Shown one piece after another: positions 1-10,900 of a DNA stretch of 24,624 bases (its first letter is position 1; each line of letters opens with the position of its first letter). The DNA comes from Conidiobolus incongruus B7586 (lineage: Eukaryota; Entomophthoromycota; Entomophthoromycetes; Entomophthorales; Conidiobolaceae), in NCBI GenBank assembly GCA_000697335.1, contig JNEM01010709.1, positions 1-24,624 on the forward strand, written 5' to 3'. The position numbers and the translations under genes are program-made. A model generated the notes under the pieces. It saw nothing but the letters and a program-made list of their open reading frames with translations. It made no database searches and had not been told where the DNA came from.

Positions 1-239
1 AATAATTTTATTTGATTTGAATTATAAATTATATATTGATAATTAATTAAATTATTTATTAAAATTTAGCTATATATATGTTAAATTTAAATTCAAATTT
101 ATAAATGTTTAATATTTATAATATTTTATCTTAATTATTAAATATTATTAAAATTAATCTCTTAGGGTTAAAAAATATTATTTCAAAATTATTATAATTT
201 AGCAAACTAATTCTATTGATATTCTGTTTAATGAATATA
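1..239. other. AT-rich flank, no gene
   Basis: I see no coding or RNA feature here. The sequence is almost entirely A and T and leads up to the TA dinucleotide (238-239) that flanks the transposon. Confidence 0.6.
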
Positions 240-455
240 CACTAACCTACAAAAGTAAGTCATAAAATCAAAAACACCTATATTTTTACTAATAACTTGA
301 TTAATATTTAATAAAATAAACCTAAATTAAATAATTAAAACCTATTATATTTATTAGTTATATATATCATTAAATGATGATATTTAGCTATTAATTGGCT
401 AAAATATAAACCTTTAAATTTTACCTAAGGTGAGTTATAAATTTGTAGGTTTTTG
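240..455 (+). repeat. Left inverted repeat of the Tc1-type element, with two direct-repeat motifs
   Basis: The outer motif lies near 251-270 and the inner one near 427-455, 175 bp apart when aligned at their shared GTRAGTYATAAA core. The inner part resembles the reverse complement of 1594-1625 closely. The DNA between the motifs is also recognisably related to the right end, though AT-rich drift blurs it. In this family the two motifs are transposase binding sites. Confidence 0.75.
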
Positions 456-468
456 GTGATAAAAAAAA

Positions 469-1503
469 TTAAAACCTAGTGTATCTACCTTTAGCTTTTC
501 TAACTTCTTTAAGTTTGTGGGGTATAGAATCAACTAACTTCTTATATTAAAAAGGGTTAATCTTGTTTTATACTTTTTGAATATATTTTTAAAGTTGATC
601 TAAATTTTTTGTTGGTGGGAAAACTTTAATAGCTTTTTTTAACTAATCCCAAAGGTGTTTAATTAGATTAAAGTTAAAAGATTAAAGAAACTACTTTATA
701 ACTGTTATCTTGTTATTTTTAAGTTATTTGGTAGTAAAAGTTATAGTATAACAAGAGGTATTATCTTACTGGAAAATAACATTAGATTTGTTTAACCTAT
801 ATTATTTAATGGTTTTTTTCAATTCATTGTTTAAAATACTTTAGTACATCTCAACATTAATTCCTTTATTAACTTTACAAAGATACTTTACACCTAAAGA
901 CAACATACATCCCTAAATAATAATTAACCCACTATTATACTTTTGGGTAAAATTAACATAATGGTTACAAAGTAATTCTACATCTTTTCTAAAGTATCTA
1001 GCTTTTTTATCAAATCTACTAAAGTATATTTTTGTTTCATTAGACTAAATAACCTTACTCTAATTAGTTTTAGTTTAACATTAGTAGTGGCATTTAAACT
1101 CCTACCTAGCTTTATAGTAGGATTTTTTTAATTGGGGGTGTTTTTTCTTAAAATGTAAATGGTATCTATGTTAATATAAAGTATATATAATAATATTAGT
1201 GCTAACTAATATTCTTATATAGTTTTGTAGTTCCTACTGTATTTCTACAGTAGTATTATATTTGCCTGTACTAACCAACCTACAAATATACTTCTTATTA
1301 TATTCATCTATAATTTTAACACACTTAAGTATAGGTTTAAATGTTTCTTTATTATTATTCTTAACAACTTTAACAATAGTAGACTAGCTAACACTAGTAA
1401 TTCTAACAATATCACAAGTTGATTTACCTTTTTTATAAAGTTAATTAATGTACAAGTAGATTTTTTTAGAGAGGGATTTAAGTATAATAGTACTAATAAA
1501 AAA
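469..1503 (-). pseudogene. Tc1-family transposase relic
   Basis: Read on the minus strand in one frame from about 1503 to the terminal TAA at 469-471, this gives about 345 codons, the usual Tc1 transposase length, with no net length change. Recognisable parts in order: an N-terminal helix-turn-helix (LYKKGKSTCDIVRITSVS near 1440), the first catalytic block VI-x-SNETKIYF (near 1050-1021), x-GCM (near 915), QDNTSCYT (near 765), and NFNLIKHLWD (near 675-646). The second Asp codon (763-765) and the position normally Glu (658-660) have 34 residues between them, as in DD34E. The first Asp is now Asn and the Glu is now Lys. About 20 in-frame stops are present, all TAA or TAG and none TGA. They sit at positions normally Gln or Trp. 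It is certainly non-functional. Confidence 0.85.
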
Positions 1504-1593
1504 AATTTAGTATATCTATAAAATATTATATAAAATAATAGCAAAGAGAGAAAAAAGATATGGTTATATATTGTTAAATATATCCCCTTATCT

Positions 1594-1988
1594 CAAAAAC
1601 CTTCAAATTTATAACTCACCTTGGTTAAATATTAAGGGTTAATATTTTTGCTAATAGTTTACTAAATATATCTAAATATATTTATCTATTATTAAATAAT
1701 ATACCTTAATTATATATTATAGTTTCAAGTAATCTAATATATACAATTGTTATAGTTATTAATTAAAATATATATATTTTTGATTTTATAACTCACCTTG
1801 GTTAAATATTAAGGGTTAATATTTTTGCTAATAGTTTACTAAATATATCTAAATATATTTATCTATTATTAAATAATATACCTTAATTATATATTATAGT
1901 TTCAAGTAATCTAATATATACAATTGTTTTAGTTATTAATTAAAATATATATATTTTTGATTTTATAACTCACTTTTGCAGGTTAATG
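1594..1988 (-). repeat. Right inverted repeat of the Tc1-type element, expanded
   Basis: It carries three copies of the GTGAGTTATAAA motif (complement) at about 1608, 1785 and 1962, where the left end has two. The extra length, about 179 bp over the left end, is accounted for by one 177 bp duplication. The outermost bases pair with the left terminus. Confidence 0.75.
1608..1961. repeat. Two tandem copies of a 177 bp unit
   Basis: Copy one is 1608-1784 and copy two is 1785-1961. I find a single mismatch between them (A versus T in the TTGTTATAG/TTGTTTTAG stretch). A short third start of the unit, TTTATAACTCAC, follows at 1962. The unit begins in the inner direct repeat and ends at the next one, so unequal exchange between direct repeats of the transposon end is the simplest origin. 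Confidence 0.9.
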
Positions 1989-4320
1989 TATTTACTGATT
2001 TTTATTTAAATATCAATTAAATAAATACTCTTAATATATTTTATAATAATCAAATTTTCAATATTTTATTAATTATATTATTATTTAAAAAAATCTTTAA
2101 GGAAAAAAAATTATAGTTTTGAAATATAAAATTATCAGTTTTTAATAAATATAGAATAATGACATAGATTTAAATTTCATATCTTTTGTTTTTTTTAATA
2201 AATTCACGCTATGAATAACTAATTAATTCCTTTTATTATAATAATAAAAAATATTATTATAATTCAATATTGATTTTAATATTATATTATATATATAATA
2301 CAAAATACTTAATATGAATAATAATATAAAATAAATATTATCCAATTTAAATAAAACTTAAATAAAAATTAAAATAATTAATATTAAAAAACTATTTTTA
2401 ATATTATTAAAAAAATTAAATCTTATATTAAATCATTTTATATAATGTATTTTTAATTCTATTATATAACCCTTTATAAAAAATATTACAGAGTATTAGG
2501 CAAAATTATCTCTTTAATTTATTCTAATAATTAAGTATTTAATTTATAAATAAATATTTATTGTTATAGTTTTTATATAAAGTAAAATAAATCATTAAAT
2601 AATAGGGTTAATATTTATTATTTAAACCAAATTATTTTTAATTAATAATTTATCAAATAAGTTACAAATCTGTTAAAATCTTAAATATAGCTCTATAGCT
2701 ATAATTGCTTTAAATATTTTAAATTAATTATATTTTTAAATTGAATTTAATTATATATAAGGTTTTAAATTATTAAATTTACTCCTTTTTTTTCTTTTAT
2801 TATCTTAATAATATTTTTTCATCATTATAAATTATTATTATTTTAAAGTTTAAATATTATCTTTATTAATTTTTAATTTTTATAAATAATATCCAATATA
2901 TTTTGACATAATTAAATTTGGTAATTAATTTAAATATTTAAATAAACTTATTGATATATTGATTATTATTATTATTACTATTATTATTATAAATTTAAGG
3001 TATTTTATATTTTATATTAGTATTATCATATAGTTCTATTATATTTATAATATAATAACTGAAAAATATATAAAATTAAAGATATAAGAATTTTTAGTAT
3101 AGAAAAAAAATGACCATATTTAATATAATTAATATATTAAGTAAATTATTACCTATATTATTTTAATTATAAAAAACATCCTTAAAGACAAATATAAATA
3201 GTTTATGGAATATTAAACTATAGTCTTTAATAAAGGGATTGTTTTTAAATATTAGAATGTTAACAATAATTTAGCAAAAAATTAGGAATTATTAACAAAA
3301 GTATTAATTTTATATTATTTATTTATTTTGATATATCATATAATTAAAATTATATTTAATTTGATATATAAAGTTATACCATGATTTAATTTTTGCAAAA
3401 GTATTCATATTTATTTATATTTGATTTTAAAAAAATCGTGTTATATTAAATATCAAGTTTTATTATAAATAGGGATTTAAGATTTATTTTTGATTATTAA
3501 CATATTTTAATTCTCACCAATATTAGCCTATTAAATAAAAATACCCAAACTTTAATAGTTGTATTTATTAGTTGGAAATATTATAATAATTAATTTCATT
3601 AATATCATGATTTTATTAGCTGGCTTAAGTGTTTATTTAATAGCCATTATATATCAGTATTGAATATTTAATCTAATATCCTTATCATCATTCAATGAAT
3701 TCTAACATTAATTTCGGGATAGATATTTGGATCAAATATGATAAATATGTAATTTATTAATTATATCATAAAGAGTATAATTACAATTAAAATTAATATT
3801 AAGTTTTTTGAATTACCAAATAAAATTTTAATCAAAACATCAAATATTTGTTTAACAAGAATTATCTCTCTTTATTTAGCCAAATGCATAAATATAATTA
3901 GATGATAAGACGAAATAAAAATAGAATTTAATAAGATGATATAAATAATAATTATTTGATATTTGCCAATTATATATTGAAAATGTTCTGTGTATGCTAT
4001 TAAATGAGAAGATTTTTAACTTTGGATCTTGAATTCAAGTTTTGAGATAATTATGCAATTGTCAGAAAAATATTTTACAATTTTTATATTATTCAAATGA
4101 TGTTGATATTTTAATAATATATTTATTAAATTAATTGGAATCTAAATTTATTAATCTTTATGAAAACATGACCAATTTACTTTTTAATATAAAATCATTA
4201 ATAATCAAATTTTGCTGATACAATGACAATATTAATATAATTCGGCAAAATAAAATCGTGAGATCATCAAAATACGCAAATTTTCTTAATAGATAAATTT
4301 AAATAATCTAAAAACCCTTA

Positions 4321-4365
4321 AATATAGTGAAAGTACCCAATACTTCCACCTGGTATCACTATATT
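4321..4365. repeat. Nested inverted repeat
   Basis: A perfect 10-base inverted repeat, AATATAGTGA (4321-4330) and TCACTATATT (4356-4365), encloses a second hairpin, AAGTA-CCCAA-TACTT (4331-4345), stacked directly on the left arm. No coding context. It could be a structured RNA, a small transposon footprint or chance. Confidence 0.45.
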
Positions 4366-6279
4366 CAATCTGTTGTTGAAATTTGGCACTAGCACACGAG
4401 GATAAATTAAATAAACTCTCATTTATTTTGGCAATATTGATGATTGGAACCAAATTACATTAAAAGGCTATCAATTATGTAATTAAATTTCTGCTTGTAA
4501 CACATTTTGATTGCGTACTATTGAGGTTTTGGCATATATTTGTATCACTTGAAAATTTTCGGCAATAATCTACCGAATTAAAATAATCAATCTGTTTTTG
4601 TTTTGATAATAAATATGTTATTTAAATTAACCGAATATTTATAGTTTATTTATATCTATTTGAATGTCCATTGTATATTTTGAAAGAATATTTTATAGGA
4701 ATACATTATCTCACATATTTTAAAAATAGAATATTTATAATATTAAATTAGCCATTTTACCAATATTTATGCCATCATAAATCATTTAACTAAACTTAGA
4801 TTTGTCACTATTTTGAAATTATCTATTTAAAAATTGTATGATTTATAGTATATCATGTTATAACGTATAATTTCTAAATTTGGAATCAAAAGAAGGATAT
4901 ATTATCTATTCAACTTATTATTAGAAAAAAATACTATAGAGAAAAGTAAGATAAATAGTATTTATTATATTAAATGACTTTTTTTTATCAAATCACAAAA
5001 CACTGTTAGAAAATATAAATTGTGTAAATAGATCTTCAAGGCTTGCAGGATCATACTAAATAATCTTAATAACATTAACGATTATAAAATTAGAATAAAT
5101 TTTTACTAGATACAGTGATATGTAAAATATGTTATTTGACAAGATTGATTCTTTGGTACAATAGATATAGTATTAATTAATATATTCGTCAATCGCATTA
5201 TATACATAAACTATAACAAATTTTTAATTTTCTCTATAAATTTTATATTTTTTAATTAGAATATTTCATAAGAGTCATTATATAAAAATATAATTTTAAA
5301 TTCAAAATTGAATTTTAAAATAAAAACAATATCAAGTTTAAATATCTAATTCAATATTTTAAACATTGTAAATTGGAATTATCATACGTATTTCAAATAT
5401 CAAAAATATACATAATAATATGATTGGATGAAAATTCAATGTTCTGCTTATGCAGTTAGCTGGCTCAAATATCATGAAACCAGCTAATTAAACATGTATT
5501 TAGTTTTAAAAATATTAGATACGTATTGACGATCAATTAATAATGTTTTCTAAATGTCATAGTTGTATGTATGGAAGTTATTTATCGGAATATGAAGTAT
5601 TGATGATTGATACTAGTTATAATATTCATTCCTATTGTAAATTTGATATAATGATATAAGATATTAACACTATATAATTTGAATCTGCGATCAATATAAA
5701 GTAATTTATATCAATATTGCAATTTCACGTATTATTACCTTTTATCCTATTGAATAAGTCAATTCCGAAAATTAATCAATTTCAAATATTTACTATGTTT
5801 CGGTTACTCATGTATTTAGGTTGTATCAATTAGAATTTAGATAAATATAAAATAAAAAAGAAAGCGTATATTATATTAATGATGTATACATTAAATATTA
5901 AAAATCAGATATCAGCTCAAAATGTCTTTAGAAAACTTTTCATTTTCTTCAATGCAAACATTTCAAATTATAAAATTTATTCAAATTCTATTTGAAACCT
6001 ACTAAATTTAAAAATATTCACAATTTCATTAGTTTTTTTTTCTTTATTTGATCAAGTTTAATTAAAATCCAGAATTAAGAAATCAAAATATTTTAACCAT
6101 TTATTTAAATCCAATTAATATACTTGATTTGGTATAATTAATCATTTATTTTTATATTATATTTCAATATTTTAGCTATAAAATATGATATTAAATTTAT
6201 ATAACTTATTTTTGAATTATATATCAAATAATGAGTTTGTAATAAAATAATAAAATAATCAAAAAAATTACCAAAAATT

Positions 6280-6296
6280 CGGGATAGTTTATCCCG
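6280..6296. repeat. Perfect 7 bp palindrome with 3-base loop
   Basis: CGGGATA-GTT-TATCCCG. Its GC content stands out in DNA that is about 80% AT. No adjacent gene within 1.5 kb. Confidence 0.5.
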
Positions 6297-6522
6297 TAAT
6301 TGATGACAATAAAATAATTATATTGTGATTATAATCAAATTTCGAAATTTATAAAAATTGAATTATAATAGATTTGATAGCACAAATCATTACAAAATCA
6401 TTATAAAAATATATTCACATCTTAATATTATCAATAAAAAACAACCGTAAGTTCTTATACATCTTACAATAATAATTTTCAGAGTGTAGTATCTGTTAAA
6501 CTGTGGTTATTTGACACGAAAA

Positions 6523-6571
6523 AGTTGGTTTAGGGGGATATAACTTAAATTCCTCCAAGCAGTTGCCAACT
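6523..6571. repeat. Two-part hairpin
   Basis: AGTTGG (6523-6528) pairs with CCAACT (6566-6571), and GGGGGA (6533-6538) pairs with TCCTCC (6551-6556) with one G-T wobble. It lies in a locally GC-richer stretch. This might be a structured RNA, but no promoter or terminator supports that. Confidence 0.3.
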
Positions 6572-7546
6572 ACAAATTTTGAAGTGAAACAAATTCAATT
6601 CAGAGGTTGAGTAAAGTGCTTAATATGCAAAGGTATAACACAATCATTTGATTATATATAATGGTACTTATTTAGAATTTTAAGTATGATAAATTTTATT
6701 AGATTTTATGTTCAATATTATTAATATTTAAAACCTACAATATTTTCTAGCCAATTCTATAAAATTCACTGTTTATTCAATTTAACAATATTTTATCAAA
6801 AATTTATAACTAACACCAGGTTTAAAATTAATAAGTACAAATTGCTTTTAATAAAATTAGCATTGCACTTGCTAATTAAATAACGTTACAATTTCATTGT
6901 TTTATAAAAATAGCTCAAAATCATCAAATTAACGAACTTATAATATACTATAAAAATAATACTGAGTTTAAATTGTCGGGATAAATTTGATAAAATACTA
7001 TAGTTTGGCTTAAGTAAGTGCCTCATATATTCAATTATTGATCTCAGATTACAATACTTGAGTTTAAATTTTGATTTTGAGGCGAATAACAAAATAAATA
7101 CAAAATTTACTTAACAAGACGAAATTTTATATTAGATTTAGAGATTATTTCCCCAATATGAATAAAGTTATAATATAAATAATCTTGACCAGGTTTGAAT
7201 TATTTTATTTGATTGGATAACGCAACTATATAAAGATGAAAAAAAACATGTAAATTGACTTATATAGATTTAATTTATGCTACAAAAATAATCAGGTTAT
7301 TAATACTATATACATTAAATTTGATTATGCTTTAATCCTTGATAATGTTTGGAAAAATATCCCGATCTTGATCTTATAATCTTTTGATTTATATTGGATT
7401 CCGTGTTGTTTGCAAACTTTATTGAATAATATTTGCCTATTGACAGTTAGGCGTTTTATGTGGCATAACTGAAAGTTTTGGATAAAACAATTTTTGCAAA
7501 GAAGTAAAAATAGATAAATAATTATATTAAACAATAGCCACAAGTT

Positions 7547-7853
7547 ATTACAAATAAAGAAAATTTTTAAAAATTTTTGTACACCATGGTCAATACGAAT
7601 GATAGCAACTAAAAATCATCCAAATATTTGTAAAAATCTGAATGATATAATCCTAAATTGACAGAACCTCATATGTCTCAATGGAATACTGGCATGAAAG
7701 TAATTAGGCAGTGTGCAAATGGGGAATGGGCTGAAAGAGTGAATTAATAAAGATTGACCACAATTACCATCCAGGGTTGTTAAATTGGATCGGCGCTGTT
7801 TTAAACCTTAGTATTGATATGGTTGAGTCCTCAATGCAGGGAGATGCTGTTAG
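7547..7853 (+). other. Upstream region of the reductase-acyltransferase gene
   Basis: No coding feature seen. G+C rises from about 7680 toward the TATA box at 7854, as expected of a promoter-proximal region. Confidence 0.4.
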
Positions 7854-7860
7854 TATAAAA
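7854..7860 (+). promoter_or_regulatory. TATA box of the reductase-acyltransferase gene
   Basis: TATAAAA lies 107 bases before the chosen ATG and is followed by a pyrimidine-rich stretch (about 7875-7905) where transcription could begin. This implies a 5' leader of roughly 60-85 nt. Sequence and position only. Confidence 0.5.
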
Positions 7861-7967
7861 TAAGAGCTCATCTCTTGCGTTTTTCCTCAGTGTTTTCCTT
7901 TTTTAATTAATCCTTTTTTCATTCTTTGATTTAAACAATTTTATTATTGTATATATTTTTGATTAAA

Positions 7968-10900
7968 ATGTCGCATAATCAATTATCTTTGAAAGATTCT
8001 TTTTTATTCGGTAAATCAGTGTTTATAACGGGGGCTACGGGGTTTGTGGGTAAAGCTGTATTGGAATTAATATTAAGAGATCACTATCCCTATATTGAGC
8101 ATATATTTTTATTAATTAGATCAAACAAATCCAACACCATTCAACAAAGATTAGATCAACTTTTAGCAAATAAAATTTTCACCAATCTTAAAGACACGAT
8201 AGGGAGAGATGAATATTGGGAGATGGTTCATTCTAAAGTGATCCCTATTGAAGGCGACATTTCTCAACCTAAACTCGGCATTTCCAGTTCAGATTATGAA
8301 ATACTAAAGAAAAAAGTCAACTACGTCATTCATTGTGCTGCTACTGTTGACTTTAACGAAACGATACCAAAATCTTATCTTTTAAATGTAACGGGAACTC
8401 AGGCAGTACTCGAATTATGTGATCAACTAGAATGCTGTGATGGTTTTCAACATGTATCAACGGCATATACAAATGCTAATTTACCTGAGGGTAAAATCAT
8501 GGAAAGAATATATCCTATGGAAATTGGTGATGTTTCAGAGTTACTCAACTCCATTCCAAATATGGACGCTGATGAAATTCATGAGTTAACACAAAAGGTT
8601 CTCAAAGTTTATCCAAATACATATTCATTTACAAAGTCACTCACGGAACACAGTATTCTCTTGTGGATTGAATTTATGAGACAAAGGGAACAAAGCATTG
8701 GTACACGTGCATGGCCAGTCAGCATTGTTCGACCATCTGTAGTCACAAGTGCAGCTAATGATCCTTTGCCTGGATGGGTTGATGGCGTCTCCGCATGTAA
8801 CGGTGTTGCGTTATATATGGGTCTCGGTGTATTAGATACGATACCAGGAGATATGGGAAATGTTATTGATTTAGTTCCTGTTGACTATCTTGCACATATC
8901 ATGGTAAAAGCATGTGCTGCTATGTCACCTCCAGGTGTTGATTTTACTCTTCCTTATTATTCCTCAACTCCCTCCGATTCTAAACTTCCCCTGTATCCAC
9001 CAATTTACCATGCTTGCTCCTCTAATACAAATCCAATTAAATGGGTAGAATTTGGTAGTTGGGTGGTAAAAGGATGGGGCAAATTACCTCCTCTCAAGAA
9101 GCAAATTTATCCTCCCAGTTTTAAGAAATATCAATATGAATTAGCCAATTCCGCCGCATTAACCTTCAGAAATCATATTCGCTTTGACCTTCTCTCATTC
9201 CTCACTGCTTTTAAAGATCCTAAACAATCCAAGAAGCTTCAAGCTGTCAAAACGAAGCTTCAGTTTCTTTATCATTGCTTCAACCACTTTATGACCAACA
9301 GTTGGGCTTTTAACGATGACAATGTTCAAAATCTCGACTACATTATGGAATTAGATGGATTTAAAGGTCGCGTGGAATCAAGACCTTTTCCCATCGAAAA
9401 ATTGAAGCAAATGAGTTGGGAAAGATACGTATACCAATTTGTTTATGGTATGTACTATTTTGTCTTAAACGAAGCTAATTCTATCAGATTGCCCGACATG
9501 ATTCCAGGATGGGAATGCACTTTGAAAAAGGTGCAGCCATTACCTCAGACCGAACAAGTGGTTCCATCACCATTACCTAATATGAAAGCTCCTAAGGGTG
9601 ACGAATTAGTAATTCGCAAAATTATCCGACAGAGTCTAGATGACGAAAACATCAAACGTTGCATCCGACTAGCCTCTTCCCAAACAGGAGCAACTCCATA
9701 TGAAGTTCAATGCGCACTATTAAAAGGACTTGCCACTTTGGAAAAAGGTGCATTTGGTCGATCAAATAATGGTTACAACTCTTATGCTATTCACCAAATC
9801 GTATCTCATTATTTAAACCAAGCTTTTTCCAGCCTTTCTGTAAATCGCGCTAAGTTAATCAGATTGCAAACAATCCTATCCGAATCGGATAAACCCACCA
9901 GGATTATCTATGTTCCTACTCATTTCTCATCATTGGATGGTTTGATCTTATGCAATGTATTAGATAAATATAATCTGCCTGTACCTCAAGCAATTGCCGA
10001 AGGTAGCGATCACTTGGTCAGCTATCATGCTGTGAACAGATCTACAATCTTGAAGAAAACTCCTCTCAACAACAGCGAGCTTGGTTCTGCTTCCATTCGC
10101 CAGTCCATGATCATCACTTATTTGTCTCAGATCTTGAAAATGGGAGGCTCCATTGCCCTGTTTCTAGATCCATCGCCTACTCAAGGACAAAATGATTTAA
10201 CAAATAGCAACGACAGTCTTTTATTGGCATTGATTGAGAGAATTCAAAACAGCTCAGAATATGGCCCAGTCTCAATTGTACCTGTAACCATGAACTACGA
10301 GATGATTTTGGATCAAGATCATTTGATTCAAGCTTGGAGTACTCTCAACCCCGTTGATTCCAAAGAAAAAGTCGGACTCAAAATCCCCTCCAGAGTTGGA
10401 TCAGGCTATATCAACTTTGGATCTCCTATTCCGATTTCTGATGGAGTTGAAAAAGCTGGCAATGCATTCGAAAACGATTTACTCGACTGCAGCGAGTTGA
10501 TGATCAGAAACGTGCACTTGCAAAATCAAATCATTACTCCAGTCAATTTGTTAGCTGTGATCTTAACTTTATTCAAGAATAATAATGAAGAGTTGAAATT
10601 CGACCACTGCAGAAGATTGATGAGGTATTTAAAGAAGCGAGTGATTCAACTTGGTCACACTGTCGATTGGACTGAAGAAGAGGATGCTGACGTCATCTTA
10701 AATCACGCTATTGAAATGATCGGCTCAGAACATATCGAAATTGCTAACTTTAAGAAGGAAGATATCATCAAGGTGAACAACTCTTTAGATACTGGCATTT
10801 TACTTCAGTTACTCGTCAAGCCTATCTCTCCAATCATCGCTTATGAAGGTATTTGGTATGCTGCTTACACCATCTGTCAGCAATCATTGCACTCAGATAT

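Larger units (their letters stand above)
240..1988 (-). mobile_element. Dead Tc1-type DNA transposon with IR/DR ends
   Basis: The element is about 1.75 kb and flanked by TA on both sides (238-239 and 1989-1990), the usual Tc1/mariner target duplication. The outer ends match as inverted repeats: CACTAACCTACAAAAG on the left against CATTAACCTGCAAAAG read inward from the right. Each end carries a second, inner copy of the motif GTGAGTTATAAA, about 175 bp inside the outer one. This is the IR/DR layout known from Sleeping Beauty-like Tc1 elements. The centre is a degraded minus-strand transposase with a DD34E-type arrangement. The right end is longer than the left because a 177 bp unit has been duplicated. 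The element cannot encode its own transposase and looks immobile. Confidence 0.85.
1991..7546. other. Long gene-poor AT-rich region
   Basis: I find no supportable gene in these 5.5 kb. The first 1.3 kb is the most AT-rich DNA in the window, with an ATT microsatellite near 2962-2991. From about 3400 onward, CpA and TpG become common again and the sequence looks like ordinary spacer. Three hairpins stand out and are listed separately (4321-4365, 6280-6296, 6523-6571). Short open frames at 6886-7092 and 7325-7543 on the minus strand have no recognisable motif and look like chance. Confidence 0.6.

Noticed and set aside
469-1503. Ciliate-like genetic code (TAA/TAG = Gln) explaining the open transposase frame
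   Set aside because: Several of the TAG/TAA codons sit at conserved Trp positions, CAA and CAG are still used in the same frame, and the catalytic acids are lost. Host genes here end in ordinary TAA and have no internal TAA/TAG.
1308-1544. Minus-strand 78-residue open frame
   Set aside because: It is a shifted frame over the N-terminal part of the transposase relic, Leu-rich because of AT content.
1-3300. Inserted mitochondrial DNA as the source of the AT-rich block
   Set aside because: No rRNA, tRNA or respiratory gene remnant is visible, and the recognisable content is a nuclear-type transposon.
6886-7092. Minus-strand 68-residue frame
   Set aside because: Same reasons: no motif, composition of random AT-rich DNA.
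7325-7543. Minus-strand 72-residue frame upstream of the lipid enzyme
   Set aside because: No recognisable motif, AT-driven composition (Leu, Ile, Lys, Phe) and no promoter or splice context.
7947-7967. Upstream start of the reductase-acyltransferase at 7947
   Set aside because: The codon is TTG. The first ATG in frame is at 7968, with a good context.
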